This document shows, one piece after another, positions 15,752 to 24,052 of a DNA stretch of 49,389 nucleotides. Position 1 is the first letter of the stretch. Each line of letters starts with the position of its first letter. The position numbers were made by a program, and so were the translations under genes. Origin of the DNA: Candidatus Nanopelagicales bacterium. GTDB taxonomy: Bacteria; Actinomycetota; Actinomycetes; S36-B12; CAIYMF01. The DNA is taken from positions 1-49,389 of the forward strand of contig JADGOZ010000046.1 of the NCBI GenBank assembly GCA_017882705.1. Direction: 5' to 3'. A model generated the notes under the pieces. It ran no database searches. It was not told the origin of the DNA and saw nothing but the letters and a program-made list of their open reading frames with translations.

Positions 15752-17212
15752 TTACAGGTTGTGGCACATGTTGCAGGTACCGCGGCTGTCGACCCGGAGG
15801 AGGAAGGAGTCGCCGGCCGTGCCGGTGATCTCGGTCCCGACCGCGCTGGACAAGCCACCCATGGCCGCGTTCGTGCCGTGCGCGACGTGGCACTGAATAC
15901 AGTTCGGGCTGTACTCCTTGCCGTTCTGCGAACGGTGCTTGAACTTGAACGTGGCGTCGCCCGAGTTGACGTTCCACGCGCCGCTCCCCGCCATGACGCG
16001 GGTGTGACAGGTGGAGCACCACTGCGAGATGTTCGCGATGAACGCCGTCGGCGCGATCGCGACGGACGTGACGACACCCGTCGAGCTGGTGGCGGTCGTC
16101 ACAGGGACGTTGGCACCGGTGTAGTTGTGATCGTCCACGGCCCAGTAGTTCGTGGTCGTGTAGATCCGCTGGAGGTCACCCACTCCGCCGGCGACAGGGA
16201 GAGCGTCCGCGATGCCGGAGAGCTTTCCTCCGGTCGTCGAGGTACCTGCCGTCGTGTTCGCCACAGTGAACGTGGTGGGGGACGTGACCGAGATAACCGC
16301 AGCCGTGACGTTCAGCCCAGCCGGTGTAAGCCCGGTGATGGTCACCTTCTGACCAGTCGTGAGGCCGTGCAGGTTGAGCGTCGTGTACGTGACGTTCACG
16401 CCGCCCCCAACCGCACTGGCGATCGCCAGCGGGTCGGCATACCCGACGACACCGCCCGTGACCGACGCGAAGTTGATGCTCTTCGCGCTCACGGTGAAGT
16501 GGGTCGAGTCGGTCACGGTGCCGACGGTGGCCCCGATAATGGCGTCAGCCGCACCCGAGCCGACGAACGAGACCGGATCGGTGACCTTGAAGGTGTTCGC
16601 TGCCGCAGTGACGACGGCGTACGTGTACGTCGTGCCACTGACGGCTGTCTGGGTCACCGAGGTGACCCCGACGGTTGCCGGCAGGACAAGCGCAGCGCCG
16701 TCGGTCGGAACCGGACGGAGGATGCGGTAGTTGCCGTTGCCGTGCGGATCGTGGCAGGACCCGCACTGCAGGGTGATGTTGGTTCCAGCACCGGTCGCGC
16801 CACCGCCCCAGGCCCACCCCGCCACGCCCACGTCGTGCTTGGACGTCACGGCCTGGCTGGGACCTACGGCGATCGACAGCTTGTTGATGCCGCTGGTGGT
16901 GTTGATGGTGGCTTTCATGAACCCGCCGCCACGAAGCGCACCGGCGCCCGTCGCGGTGCTGACACCGTCGACGACGTCCGTAGACGCCCCGAGGCCGGTG
17001 TGACAGGTCTGACACAGCAGCGTCTGGTCCTGCTTCAGCAGGTACGACGCTTGTGCGGTGTGAGCCCGGTGGCAACCTGCGCACCGGTCCACTGTGGTGT
17101 TGCCGGCCGACGCAACGTGCGGGCCGTTGTCGGCGAACGCCGGCGTAGCTCCCATCACTCCGAGTCCCAGAATGACCGCGCTCCCCACTCCGAGGAAGGC
17201 TAGTCGCCTCAC
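15752..17212 (-). CDS. Secreted hexahaem cytochrome c with tandem beta-repeat insertion
   Basis: A 486-aa exported protein; the signal peptide ends ATPAFA (residue 27). CXXCH motifs start at 44, 67, 150, 399, 438 and 480. Between motifs 3 and 4, residues about 180-338 form a Thr/Val/Gly-rich beta insertion of two related units (about 185-261 and 264-337), each ending in a TxFTV strand and a TGG...ADP/ADA turn, like repeats found in surface and adhesive proteins. The C-terminus ends two residues after the last haem motif. GTG 17212 is chosen because GGAGG precedes it by 8 bases. Third gene of the TPR-NHL-cytochrome operon, likely an extracellular electron carrier. Confidence 0.9.
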   Translation of the reverse strand: MRRLAFLGVGSAVILGLGVMGATPAFADNGPHVASAGNTTVDRCAGCHRAHTAQASYLLKQDQTLLCQTCHTGLGASTDVVDGVSTATGAGALRGGGFMKATINTTSGINKLSIAVGPSQAVTSKHDVGVAGWAWGGGATGAGTNITLQCGSCHDPHGNGNYRILRPVPTDGAALVLPATVGVTSVTQTAVSGTTYTYAVVTAAANTFKVTDPVSFVGSGAADAIIGATVGTVTDSTHFTVSAKSINFASVTGGVVGYADPLAIASAVGGGVNVTYTTLNLHGLTTGQKVTITGLTPAGLNVTAAVISVTSPTTFTVANTTAGTSTTGGKLSGIADALPVAGGVGDLQRIYTTTNYWAVDDHNYTGANVPVTTATSSTGVVTSVAIAPTAFIANISQWCSTCHTRVMAGSGAWNVNSGDATFKFKHRSQNGKEYSPNCIQCHVAHGTNAAMGGLSSAVGTEITGTAGDSFLLRVDSRGTCNMCHNL

Positions 17213-17316
17213 CGTCGTCACCTCCTTCCATGTGATCTGGCGCGATGGCCAGTCGAATACTTCTGAAACCTGCAGAGAGCGATGGCTCGCTCCCGGCTCA
17301 CCCCTCCTCCCGCCGC

Positions 17317-18378
17317 TCAGCTCCACACCTGGACGCGGCCGTTCTCCCGGTCGGTGACATAGATGGTCGACCGGCTGTCGATGGCGATCCCGTTCGGATA
17401 CTCGAACTGACCGTCCGCGATCCCTTCGTCGCCGAAGGCGCCGACGTAGGAGACCTTGTTGGCCCCGTCGTTGCTCAGCGTGTACGCCTTGATCGTGTGG
17501 TTCACGGTGTCGACGACGTAGACGCGGTCGCCGCTGTCGGCAGCGACGCCTCGCGGGAGCCCCAGGTCGCCCGCGCCGATGCCCCGCTCGGCAGCCCCGA
17601 CGACGGTGCCGTCGGCGTTGAAGGCCAGCAGCCGCCCGTTGTTGCCATCGGACACGAACACGTGGCCTGCATTGTCGACCGCGACCCCGTTCGGGAAGGA
17701 CAGCTGGGTGCCGGTGGGCACGATGGTGCGGGTGACCTTGTCGAACTGGTCGAGGACCAGCACGCGATGGACCTTCCCGCCGACCTCGGTGACCAGGAGG
17801 TCACCCTGCGGCGTGAAGGCGACCCCGAGCGGGACCCAGGTGCCGGTGAGGCCCGCCGGCTTCACCGTGCGCAGGTAGTTGCCCTCGCCGTCATAGACGT
17901 AGACGGCCTTGGCGAGCTCGTCGGTGACGACGACATCACCGTTCGTGGGGTCGACCGCCACGTAGGCGGGCAGGTGGCCGGTGGCCACGACGCCCTTGGG
18001 GTCCGCCGGAACGGCCAGAGTCTTGAGCAGGTTGCCGTCGTGGTCGAACATGAGCGTCGTGCGCTTCGCGCCGCTCTGCGTGACGTAGATGCGGCTGCCG
18101 TCGGCCGACACGGCCACGCCGATGGGCTTGTCGACGCCGTAGATCGAGCTCTGGTAGGTCGGCATCGTGTTGCTGCTCAGGATCGGCAGCGAGCTCAGCG
18201 GCTTGTGCGTGATGAGGTACCACGCGAGCAGGGACGCGACCAGCAGGAGCAGCGCGAGGATGACCCCGAGCCAGATGAGCAGCTTCTTGCGCTTGTTGCC
18301 CTCCTCCGGCGTCGGAGCGGGGTCAACGGGACCGTCCAGGACGGCCAGGCCGCCGGATCCACCGTCGATGGTGCTCAT
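17317..18378 (-). CDS. Membrane-anchored NHL-repeat beta-propeller protein
   Basis: A 353-aa protein: a short cytoplasmic N-terminus, one membrane helix (33-55) and an extracytoplasmic six-bladed propeller built from NHL-type repeats (for example PNGVAVDNAGHVFVSDGNNGRLLAF, described here in part; LPRGVAADSGDRVYVVD; YPNGIAIDSRSTIYVTD). It starts one base after the stop of the upstream TPR gene. NHL proteins recur in multihaem cytochrome loci of other bacteria, probably as binding scaffolds; enzymatic activity cannot be excluded. Confidence 0.88.
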   Translation of the reverse strand: MSTIDGGSGGLAVLDGPVDPAPTPEEGNKRKKLLIWLGVILALLLLVASLLAWYLITHKPLSSLPILSSNTMPTYQSSIYGVDKPIGVAVSADGSRIYVTQSGAKRTTLMFDHDGNLLKTLAVPADPKGVVATGHLPAYVAVDPTNGDVVVTDELAKAVYVYDGEGNYLRTVKPAGLTGTWVPLGVAFTPQGDLLVTEVGGKVHRVLVLDQFDKVTRTIVPTGTQLSFPNGVAVDNAGHVFVSDGNNGRLLAFNADGTVVGAAERGIGAGDLGLPRGVAADSGDRVYVVDTVNHTIKAYTLSNDGANKVSYVGAFGDEGIADGQFEYPNGIAIDSRSTIYVTDRENGRVQVWS

Positions 18379-18379
18379 G

Positions 18380-19411
18380 TCAGCTCGCCTTCCCCTGGGT
18401 GCCGGTGCTCTGCTTGGCGCCGTTGGACGCCGGATCGGGCTTCACGTTGAGGCGAGCGAGCGCCGTGAGCGCCGTGGCGTTGCCGGGCTCGGCCTTGAGG
18501 ACCTTCTGGTACCAGTCGGCGGCTGCGGTGCGGTCCGAGGTCGACTCGGCGACGAGGCCGAGGCCGAGCAGGGCGCTGACGGCTGCCGGGCCGGTGGTGA
18601 GCGCCTTGAGCCGGTTCGTCGCAGCGTCGGTCTTCTTGTCGCAGAAGTCGAGCATCGCGCCGGCATACTCGGCCATCTCGGCCTGCGAGAGCTTGCTGTA
18701 GGAGGCCGAGAGCGCTCCGTACGGCTCGCACCAGCCGGTCGGCACGAACATCAACGCCCGCTTCAGGCTCTCGACAGCGACCTTGTCCTGGCCCTTCTTG
18801 CTCTGCGCCGTGCCGAGGAGGAACCAGGCGTCCGCGTCGGAGTTGTCGATCCCGAGCGCCGCGGTGAGCTCCTTGATGGCTGCATCCGGGTCGTTCTGCT
18901 TCATCGCGATCGATCCGAGCCAGTAGTGCGCGGCCTCGGCCTCCGGGTCGACGTTGGCGAACTCGACCTTCTTGGTCGTCGACACGATCTTGGTGAACGC
19001 TGCCTTCGCTGCGTCGAGCTCGCCCTGGGCGATCTTCACGCTGCCCAGCCCCAGCAGTGCGGTGCTGTTGGTCGGCACGGCCTTGAGGATCTCGTTGAAC
19101 TGCGCGATCGCGTCGTCGTAGCGCTCGACGGTCTGGTAGGTCGCCGCGAGCTTGAGCCGGTTCTGCACGTTCTGCGGGTCCTTCTTGACCAGCTCCTCGG
19201 CGGAGGAGACCTGGCGCTCGGCCAGTGTCGGTGCGCCGCTGCCGCGCTGCCCCAGGAAGTAGAGCGTCCCGAACGCGACCAGGAGGAGGGCCAGCAGGGC
19301 CGCTCCCCACTTCACCAGTCGCGACAGCGTGCGCTCGGAGATCCCGTCCGGCTTCTGTGCCGGCTTCGTCTCTGGCTGCGTCAGCGTCGTCATGGGCTGT
19401 CTCGCCCCCAT
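18380..19411 (-). CDS. Membrane-anchored TPR protein, first gene of the NHL-cytochrome operon
   Basis: A 343-aa protein with one membrane helix (about 34-53) and an extracytoplasmic TPR solenoid from about residue 65 to 325 (NRLKLAATYQTVERYDDAIAQF, NSTALLGLGSVKIAQGELDAA, DADAWFLLGTAQSKKGQ and others). Two cysteines (in TGWCEPYG and LDFCDKK) may bond. By analogy with CcmI/NrfG it could escort apocytochromes. ATG 19411 or ATG 19393 are both possible starts and neither has a clear ribosome site. The shortened promoter module C lies just upstream. Confidence 0.82.
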   Translation of the reverse strand: MGARQPMTTLTQPETKPAQKPDGISERTLSRLVKWGAALLALLLVAFGTLYFLGQRGSGAPTLAERQVSSAEELVKKDPQNVQNRLKLAATYQTVERYDDAIAQFNEILKAVPTNSTALLGLGSVKIAQGELDAAKAAFTKIVSTTKKVEFANVDPEAEAAHYWLGSIAMKQNDPDAAIKELTAALGIDNSDADAWFLLGTAQSKKGQDKVAVESLKRALMFVPTGWCEPYGALSASYSKLSQAEMAEYAGAMLDFCDKKTDAATNRLKALTTGPAAVSALLGLGLVAESTSDRTAAADWYQKVLKAEPGNATALTALARLNVKPDPASNGAKQSTGTQGKAS

Positions 19412-19499
19412 CCTCGTCGTGGAGCCCCGGGCAGGTGCGCTCGGCTTCGCGTGGAGGTCTCCCTCCGCGTCGATCGTCGTCCCGGGGGGACCCGGTGCC

Positions 19500-19558
19500 C
19501 ATCCGTCGTGCGGTAGAGAGGGGATACATCTCTGTGCACGGGGTACATGTCCCGGTCG
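19500..19558 (-). promoter_or_regulatory. Shared promoter module, shortened copy C
   Basis: Minus strand: CATGTACCCC, GATGTATCCCC, then TCTCTACCGCA directly followed by CGACGGATGG. The same blocks as in A and B occur in the same order, but each of the two gaps is 11 bases shorter (32 rather than 43, and 18 rather than 29), about one helical turn. It sits upstream of the TPR-NHL-cytochrome operon. Confidence 0.55.
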
Positions 19559-19580
19559 GGCGCGGGATGTGACCTGGGTC

Positions 19581-19937
19581 TCAGGAGGCGTGCGGGTGCG
19601 CGACGCCGGAGCCGGCGACCGCGTGCACGATGGACTCGACGGCCGGGGCCTGACCCTGCTCGGGGATCGGCGTACCGGACATCACGGCGGCGCTCACGTC
19701 GATGAGGAGCGCGCCGGGGGCCTGGTAGGTGAGGTCGGCGAGATCGACGCCGGCCGCCCGCTCGAAGATGACCACCCGCGGCCTGGCCGAGAGGGCGGTG
19801 CTGACGGCAGCGTGGTCCAGCGCCGAGACGGCCTGTACCGGCACTCCGGTCTCCGCGGTGACGTAGGCCGCGATCCCCTCGCCGAGGATCGGGTGCACGT
19901 ACAGGAGCACGACGGGGTGGTTCTGGTCACCAGGCAC
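19581..19937 (-). CDS. Stand-alone receiver-like protein
   Basis: A 118-aa soluble protein, MPGDQNHPVVLLYVHPILGE onward, with the alternating beta/alpha layout of a CheY-like receiver. It lacks the acidic pair and phospho-acceptor aspartate in the usual places (VVIFERAAG where VLxD is expected), so it would be a pseudo-receiver. GTG 19937 has GGGAGGAG seven bases upstream. It lies between the two-component pair and the cytochrome operons, so it may tune the response regulator; this is inference and the fold call itself is moderate. Confidence 0.6.
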   Translation of the reverse strand: MPGDQNHPVVLLYVHPILGEGIAAYVTAETGVPVQAVSALDHAAVSTALSARPRVVIFERAAGVDLADLTYQAPGALLIDVSAAVMSGTPIPEQGQAPAVESIVHAVAGSGVAHPHAS

Positions 19938-20091
19938 CGGGCCGCTCCTCCCGTGGTGTCGACGTCTGTTGCGGACGGCTCCACGGTAGGACCCAGATCA
20001 CATGGCCTGATATCCGCGCAACGGCACAACTTTCGCCGGCGGAGGCGTATACCCACCCGTACCGAAGGGTCCGGGGGCGGTACGGCGGGGA

Positions 20092-20775
20092 TCAGGACGG
20101 GTCGGGCGAGTGCCCGAGCCCCTGACGGACGATGTACGACGCGGCCTGGATGCGGTTGTCGAGGTGCAGCTTCTCGAGAGCGTTGTGCACGTGGTTCTTC
20201 ACGGTGCCCTCGGTGATGGAGAGGCGTCGCCCGATCTGCTTGTTGCTCAAGCCTTCTGCGACGAGCTGCAGGATCTCCAGCTCGCGCGCGGTGATCGGCG
20301 GACCCGTCGTGGCCGACGGCGCCTCGACGGCCGTCCAGTTGCCGCTGCGCACCTCGGAGATGAGGAGTCCGGCGACCGCGGGGGAGATAGGGGTCTCCCC
20401 GCGCATGACGGACCGCAGCATGTCGTAGAGCTGGTCGGGGCGGAGGTCCTTGAGGAGGTAGCCGCTGGCGCCGTTGCGCACGGCGTCGAACAGGTGCTCC
20501 TCGGAGTCGGACACCGTGAGCATCACGATGCGGATCGCGGGCATCTGCTCGGTGAGCAGGCGGGTGGCCTCGACGCCGTCCATGACGGGCATCTCGACGT
20601 CCATCACGATGAGGTCCGGCTTGAGCTCGTGCGCCCGCTCGACCGCGATCAGCCCGTTCTCCGCCTCGCCGACGACGGTGAAGTCGTCCTGGGCGTTGAT
20701 GAGCGACGCGATCGCGGTGCGGAAGAGCGGCTGGTCGTCGACGAGCAGCACTCGCACCACGTCACCCTGCGGCAT
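20092..20775 (-). CDS. NarL/LuxR-type response regulator
   Basis: A 227-aa regulator. Receiver domain residues about 7-125 with acidic D13/D14, phospho-acceptor D59 (LIVMDVEMP), T in VMLTVSD and K in GYLLKDL; C-terminal LuxR helix-turn-helix (TARELEILQLVAEGLSNKQI, then TEGTVKNHVHNALEKL). ATG 20775 overlaps the end of the kinase gene and has GGAGG six bases upstream. NarL-type proteins bind TACC-like heptamers; such sequences lie in the promoters of the cytochrome operons, so it is the best candidate for their activator. Confidence 0.95.
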   Translation of the reverse strand: MPQGDVVRVLLVDDQPLFRTAIASLINAQDDFTVVGEAENGLIAVERAHELKPDLIVMDVEMPVMDGVEATRLLTEQMPAIRIVMLTVSDSEEHLFDAVRNGASGYLLKDLRPDQLYDMLRSVMRGETPISPAVAGLLISEVRSGNWTAVEAPSATTGPPITARELEILQLVAEGLSNKQIGRRLSITEGTVKNHVHNALEKLHLDNRIQAASYIVRQGLGHSPDPS

Positions 20776-22579
20776 GCATGGCCTCCGTGGTCGGACGGTT
20801 GTGGGACGGACTCGGGACAGCGGCGACCACCCGGGTGCCGCGACCCGGTTCCGAGTCGATCGTGAGGGTACCCCCGAGCAGCTCCATGCGTTCACGCATG
20901 GAGTGCAGGCCGAAGCCGTCGCGGGTGAACGGCTGAGTCGTGACGTCGAAGCCGTGACCGTCGTCCTCGATCACGAACGTGGTGAGGACCTCGTCGTCGC
21001 GCACCCGGACGACGGCCTTCGAGGCGCCGGAGTGCTTGCGCACGTTGGTGAGCGCCTCCTGCACCACCCGCAGGATCTGCACCTGGTAGCGCTGGGAGAG
21101 CACGACGTGCTCGGCGCCCTCGATGTCGAGGCTGGTGGGGATGCCACTCTGTCGCTCGTACTTCTCGAGGTAGGCCCGCAGGCTCTCGATGAGCGCGCGG
21201 TCGACCCGGCTGGACTCGCGGAGCCCGAGGATGTTCTCCCGCACGTCGCTGTAGGCCTCGCTGCTCAGGTCGGCGAGGTCGGCGATCTCGTCGTGGACCT
21301 CGGCCAGCGCGCGGACGCCCGGCTGGGCCTCGAGGGCGCGCAGCCGCAGGTGGGTGACGCCGAGGACCTGGGCCATTCCGTCGTGCATCTCGCGGGCGAT
21401 GCGCTCGCGCTCGGCGATGGTGGCCGACTGCCGGAGCTGCTCGAACAGCTGGGCGTTGACGATGGCGATCGACGCCAGCTCGGACAGGGTGGCGAGGAAC
21501 TGTCGGTCCCCCTCGCTGAAGCGGGGATCGCCGTGCCGGCCGAGCCACATGTCGCCGAACGAGCCCTCGGAACCGCGGATGGCCACCGTCATCGAGTGGC
21601 TGACGTGGCTGCTGGAGCGGACCGGGCAGACCAGCGAGCTGCCGTGCGCCTCCCGCATGTGCTCGGGGTCCGGCGTGATGCACATCGACCCGTCGCCGAG
21701 CGCCGTCGCCCCGGCGAGCTCGCCGTCGCTCTGAAGGGACCGCGCGGTGGCCACGTTGAGGGTCAGGACCGCCTCGTCGCTGGACAGCAGGGTGCGGGCG
21801 TGGTGCATGACCGCGGCCAGGGTGTCGGGGAGCGGGTTCTGGTTGGAGACCTGCAGCAGCGTGTCGTAGAACGCGTGCCCCTCGCGCATCCCGCGCTTGA
21901 GGTCCTCGAGCAGCTGGGCCGACTGGATGGCGCCCGCGAGCTGCTGGCCGATCGTCTCGAGGGTCTGATGGGCGACCGCGTCGCGAGGGTCGATGCGCGG
22001 CCCGAACCGCAGCCGCATCGTGCCGAGCATGCTCGCCCCGGTGGTCAGCGGGACCTCGATGGTGTCGCCGCTGGATCCCGTCGCGCCCATGCCCTCGAGG
22101 CTGGTGCGGCGTCGGATGATCTCCCGCTCGGAGGGCCATCGGCTGTCGCGCTTGGTGGTGACGATGCTCGCCTCGACGGCGCCGCTCGCGCTGATCACGC
22201 TGTCGAGCGCGGCGTCGAGCATCTCGTCGAGGTCCATCGTGCTGCGCACGGCGCTCGAGACGGCGTTGGCCGCGGCGAGCTCGCGGTTGCGGCGGCGCAG
22301 CTGGCGCTGGGTGCGGTCGACCAGCGTGAGGATCCACGTCGAGAAGACGATGATGCTGACGACCGCGACGACGACCAGCACGAGGCCGAGCCCGCGGGCG
22401 CGGCTGTCCTGGTCGACCGCGATCTGCCGGACGACCTCCGACGCGACGATGAACAGCACCGGGAGCGCGATCGTGAGCCAGCGCAGCCCGCGGAAGTCCG
22501 GGGTGTCCTTCGACGCCCGGTCCATGAGGCGCGCCGCCGTGGAGCGCTGCGCGTCGGCAGGGCGAGGACGGTCCTCCAC
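20762..22579 (-). CDS. GAF-domain sensor histidine kinase, NarX/DevS-like
   Basis: A 605-aa membrane kinase. Two helices (about 33-52 and 63-86) with only a short loop between, a coiled coil, two GAF-like sensor domains (about 115-245 and 255-385), a HisKA_3 dimerisation helix with phospho-acceptor H399 (AREMHDGMAQVLG) and an ATPase domain with N box (QEALTNVRKHS), DDGHGFD and GFGLHSMRERM. The small outside loop suggests sensing within the membrane or cytoplasm (quinone state, redox or gas), not an external ligand. GTG 22579 has GAGGAGG seven bases before it. Confidence 0.93.
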   Translation of the reverse strand: MEDRPRPADAQRSTAARLMDRASKDTPDFRGLRWLTIALPVLFIVASEVVRQIAVDQDSRARGLGLVLVVVAVVSIIVFSTWILTLVDRTQRQLRRRNRELAAANAVSSAVRSTMDLDEMLDAALDSVISASGAVEASIVTTKRDSRWPSEREIIRRRTSLEGMGATGSSGDTIEVPLTTGASMLGTMRLRFGPRIDPRDAVAHQTLETIGQQLAGAIQSAQLLEDLKRGMREGHAFYDTLLQVSNQNPLPDTLAAVMHHARTLLSSDEAVLTLNVATARSLQSDGELAGATALGDGSMCITPDPEHMREAHGSSLVCPVRSSSHVSHSMTVAIRGSEGSFGDMWLGRHGDPRFSEGDRQFLATLSELASIAIVNAQLFEQLRQSATIAERERIAREMHDGMAQVLGVTHLRLRALEAQPGVRALAEVHDEIADLADLSSEAYSDVRENILGLRESSRVDRALIESLRAYLEKYERQSGIPTSLDIEGAEHVVLSQRYQVQILRVVQEALTNVRKHSGASKAVVRVRDDEVLTTFVIEDDGHGFDVTTQPFTRDGFGLHSMRERMELLGGTLTIDSEPGRGTRVVAAVPSPSHNRPTTEAMHAAG

Positions 22580-22779
22580 GGCAACACCTCCTCGTCGACG
22601 TCTTACGAAGACCGCGCTGCGGGCCCAGAGCAGCATAGATCCCCGCACTTCGGACGGACCGTGAAGGCCCGGCGCAGTTCTGGGACGACTTTCACGCCGC
22701 CCGGGTGGACACCGGGCGGCGCGCGATGCTGCACGCGGCAGGTGCCGCCGTGCCTCCCGTGAGGGGCCGGGCTACGCCG

Positions 22780-22785
22780 TAGGCT
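22780..22785 (+). promoter_or_regulatory. -10 hexamer of an apparently leaderless gene
   Basis: TAGGCT with a six-base spacer to GTG 22792; no Shine-Dalgarno sequence. Confidence 0.55.
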
Positions 22786-22791
22786 GCGGGC

Positions 22792-24024
22792 GTGACGTCG
22801 CCGTCGGACCTGGGGGTCGTGCCCGACCCCCGCGTCGACGCCCTCGTCCGCGCCGACGAGCGGCTGCTCGTCGAGATGCGTCGCCACCTGCACGCGCACC
22901 CCGAGCTCAGCGGGCAGGAGACCTCGACCACCGCGTGGATCGGTCAGCACCTGCGCGACCTGGGGCTGTCGCCGAAACGCCTCGACATCGGCACCGGCCT
23001 CGTGTGCGACATCCCGCTCGGGCGCGTCGGTCCCACGTCGCCCGTGGTGGCCCTGCGCGCCGACATCGACGCCCTCGCGATGCGCGACGAGAAGGACGTG
23101 GGCTACCGCTCGCAGGTCGAGGGCGTCGCGCACGCCTGCGGCCACGACGTGCACACCACCGTGGTCCTCGGAGCCGCCCGCGTGCTCGCGGCGCTCGGGC
23201 CCGAGGCGGCGGTCGACGGGACCGTGCGGCTCGTGTTCGAGCCGGCCGAGGAGTCGGTGCCGGGCGGTGCGGTCGACGTGATCGCCGAGGGATGGCTCGA
23301 CGGCGTCGCCGCCATCTTCGGTGTGCACTGCGACCCGAAGCTCGACGTCGGCACCGTCGGCGCCCGGGTGGGCGCGCTCACCTCGGCCGCCGACATGGTC
23401 GAGGTCCGGCTCCGCGGCCCCGGCGGGCACACCGCTCGCCCGGAGCTCACCGTCGACCTCGTCGACCAGCTGGCCCGGCTCGTGCGCGGTCTGCAGCCCG
23501 CCCTCGACACCCTCACCGCGGTGCCGGGCGAGCTGCGCGCGGTCTTCGGGTCGGTCCACGCCGGGGACGCGGCCAACGTGATCCCGTCCTACGCCGTGCT
23601 CCGCGGCACTCTCCGCACCCGCGACCACGACGTGTGGCTCGCCTCGCCCGGCCTGGTGGAACGCGCCCTTGCCACCGTGCTGGACGGGACCTCCGCGACC
23701 TGGGATCTGGCCTACCGGCGCGGGGTACCGCCGGTCGTCAACGAGCCGCGTGCGACCGCGCTGCTCGAGCGGTCCGTGCGCGCCGCGCTCGGCGACGACG
23801 CTCTCGTGAGCACCGAGCAGTCGCTCGGGGGCGACTCCTTCGCCTGGTACCTCGAGAAGGTGCCGGGCTCCTACGCCCGCCTCGGGACGCACGACCCGGC
23901 GTCGTCGTCCGCGCGGCTCGACCTGCACGCCAGCACGTTCGACGTCGACGAGCGGGCGATCGGCGCGGGCGTGCGCGTCCTGGTGTCCGCGGCGCTGGAC
24001 TCGCTGGCGGGCACCGGGCACTGA
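22792..24024 (+). CDS. M20-family amidohydrolase/peptidase
   Basis: A 410-aa metallohydrolase of the M20D family (hippurate hydrolase, IAA-amino acid hydrolase, N-acyl amino acid deacetylase). Metal-binding residues are visible: HACGHDVHT (C116, H118), EPAEES (E153/E154) and FGVHCDP (H179); the dimerisation domain contains RGPGGHTARP and the last ligand region is LGGDSFAWYLEKVPG. It hydrolyses an N-acyl amino acid or similar amide; the substrate cannot be read. Transcribed away from the histidine kinase. Confidence 0.9.
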   Translation: MTSPSDLGVVPDPRVDALVRADERLLVEMRRHLHAHPELSGQETSTTAWIGQHLRDLGLSPKRLDIGTGLVCDIPLGRVGPTSPVVALRADIDALAMRDEKDVGYRSQVEGVAHACGHDVHTTVVLGAARVLAALGPEAAVDGTVRLVFEPAEESVPGGAVDVIAEGWLDGVAAIFGVHCDPKLDVGTVGARVGALTSAADMVEVRLRGPGGHTARPELTVDLVDQLARLVRGLQPALDTLTAVPGELRAVFGSVHAGDAANVIPSYAVLRGTLRTRDHDVWLASPGLVERALATVLDGTSATWDLAYRRGVPPVVNEPRATALLERSVRAALGDDALVSTEQSLGGDSFAWYLEKVPGSYARLGTHDPASSSARLDLHASTFDVDERAIGAGVRVLVSAALDSLAGTGH

Positions 24025-24052
24025 CCCCGGCTGGCCCCGCGCGACCGGAGGC

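Noticed and set aside
20041-20090. TACCCAC/GTACC sequences before the receiver-like gene, possible fourth copy of the promoter module
   Set aside because: Only the short TACC half-sites match; spacing and the CGACGGATG block are missing.
22695-22721. Perfect 10-bp hairpin (CGCCGCCCGG arms, seven-base loop)
   Set aside because: It lies between two divergent genes, so it cannot terminate either; no evidence that it is an operator.
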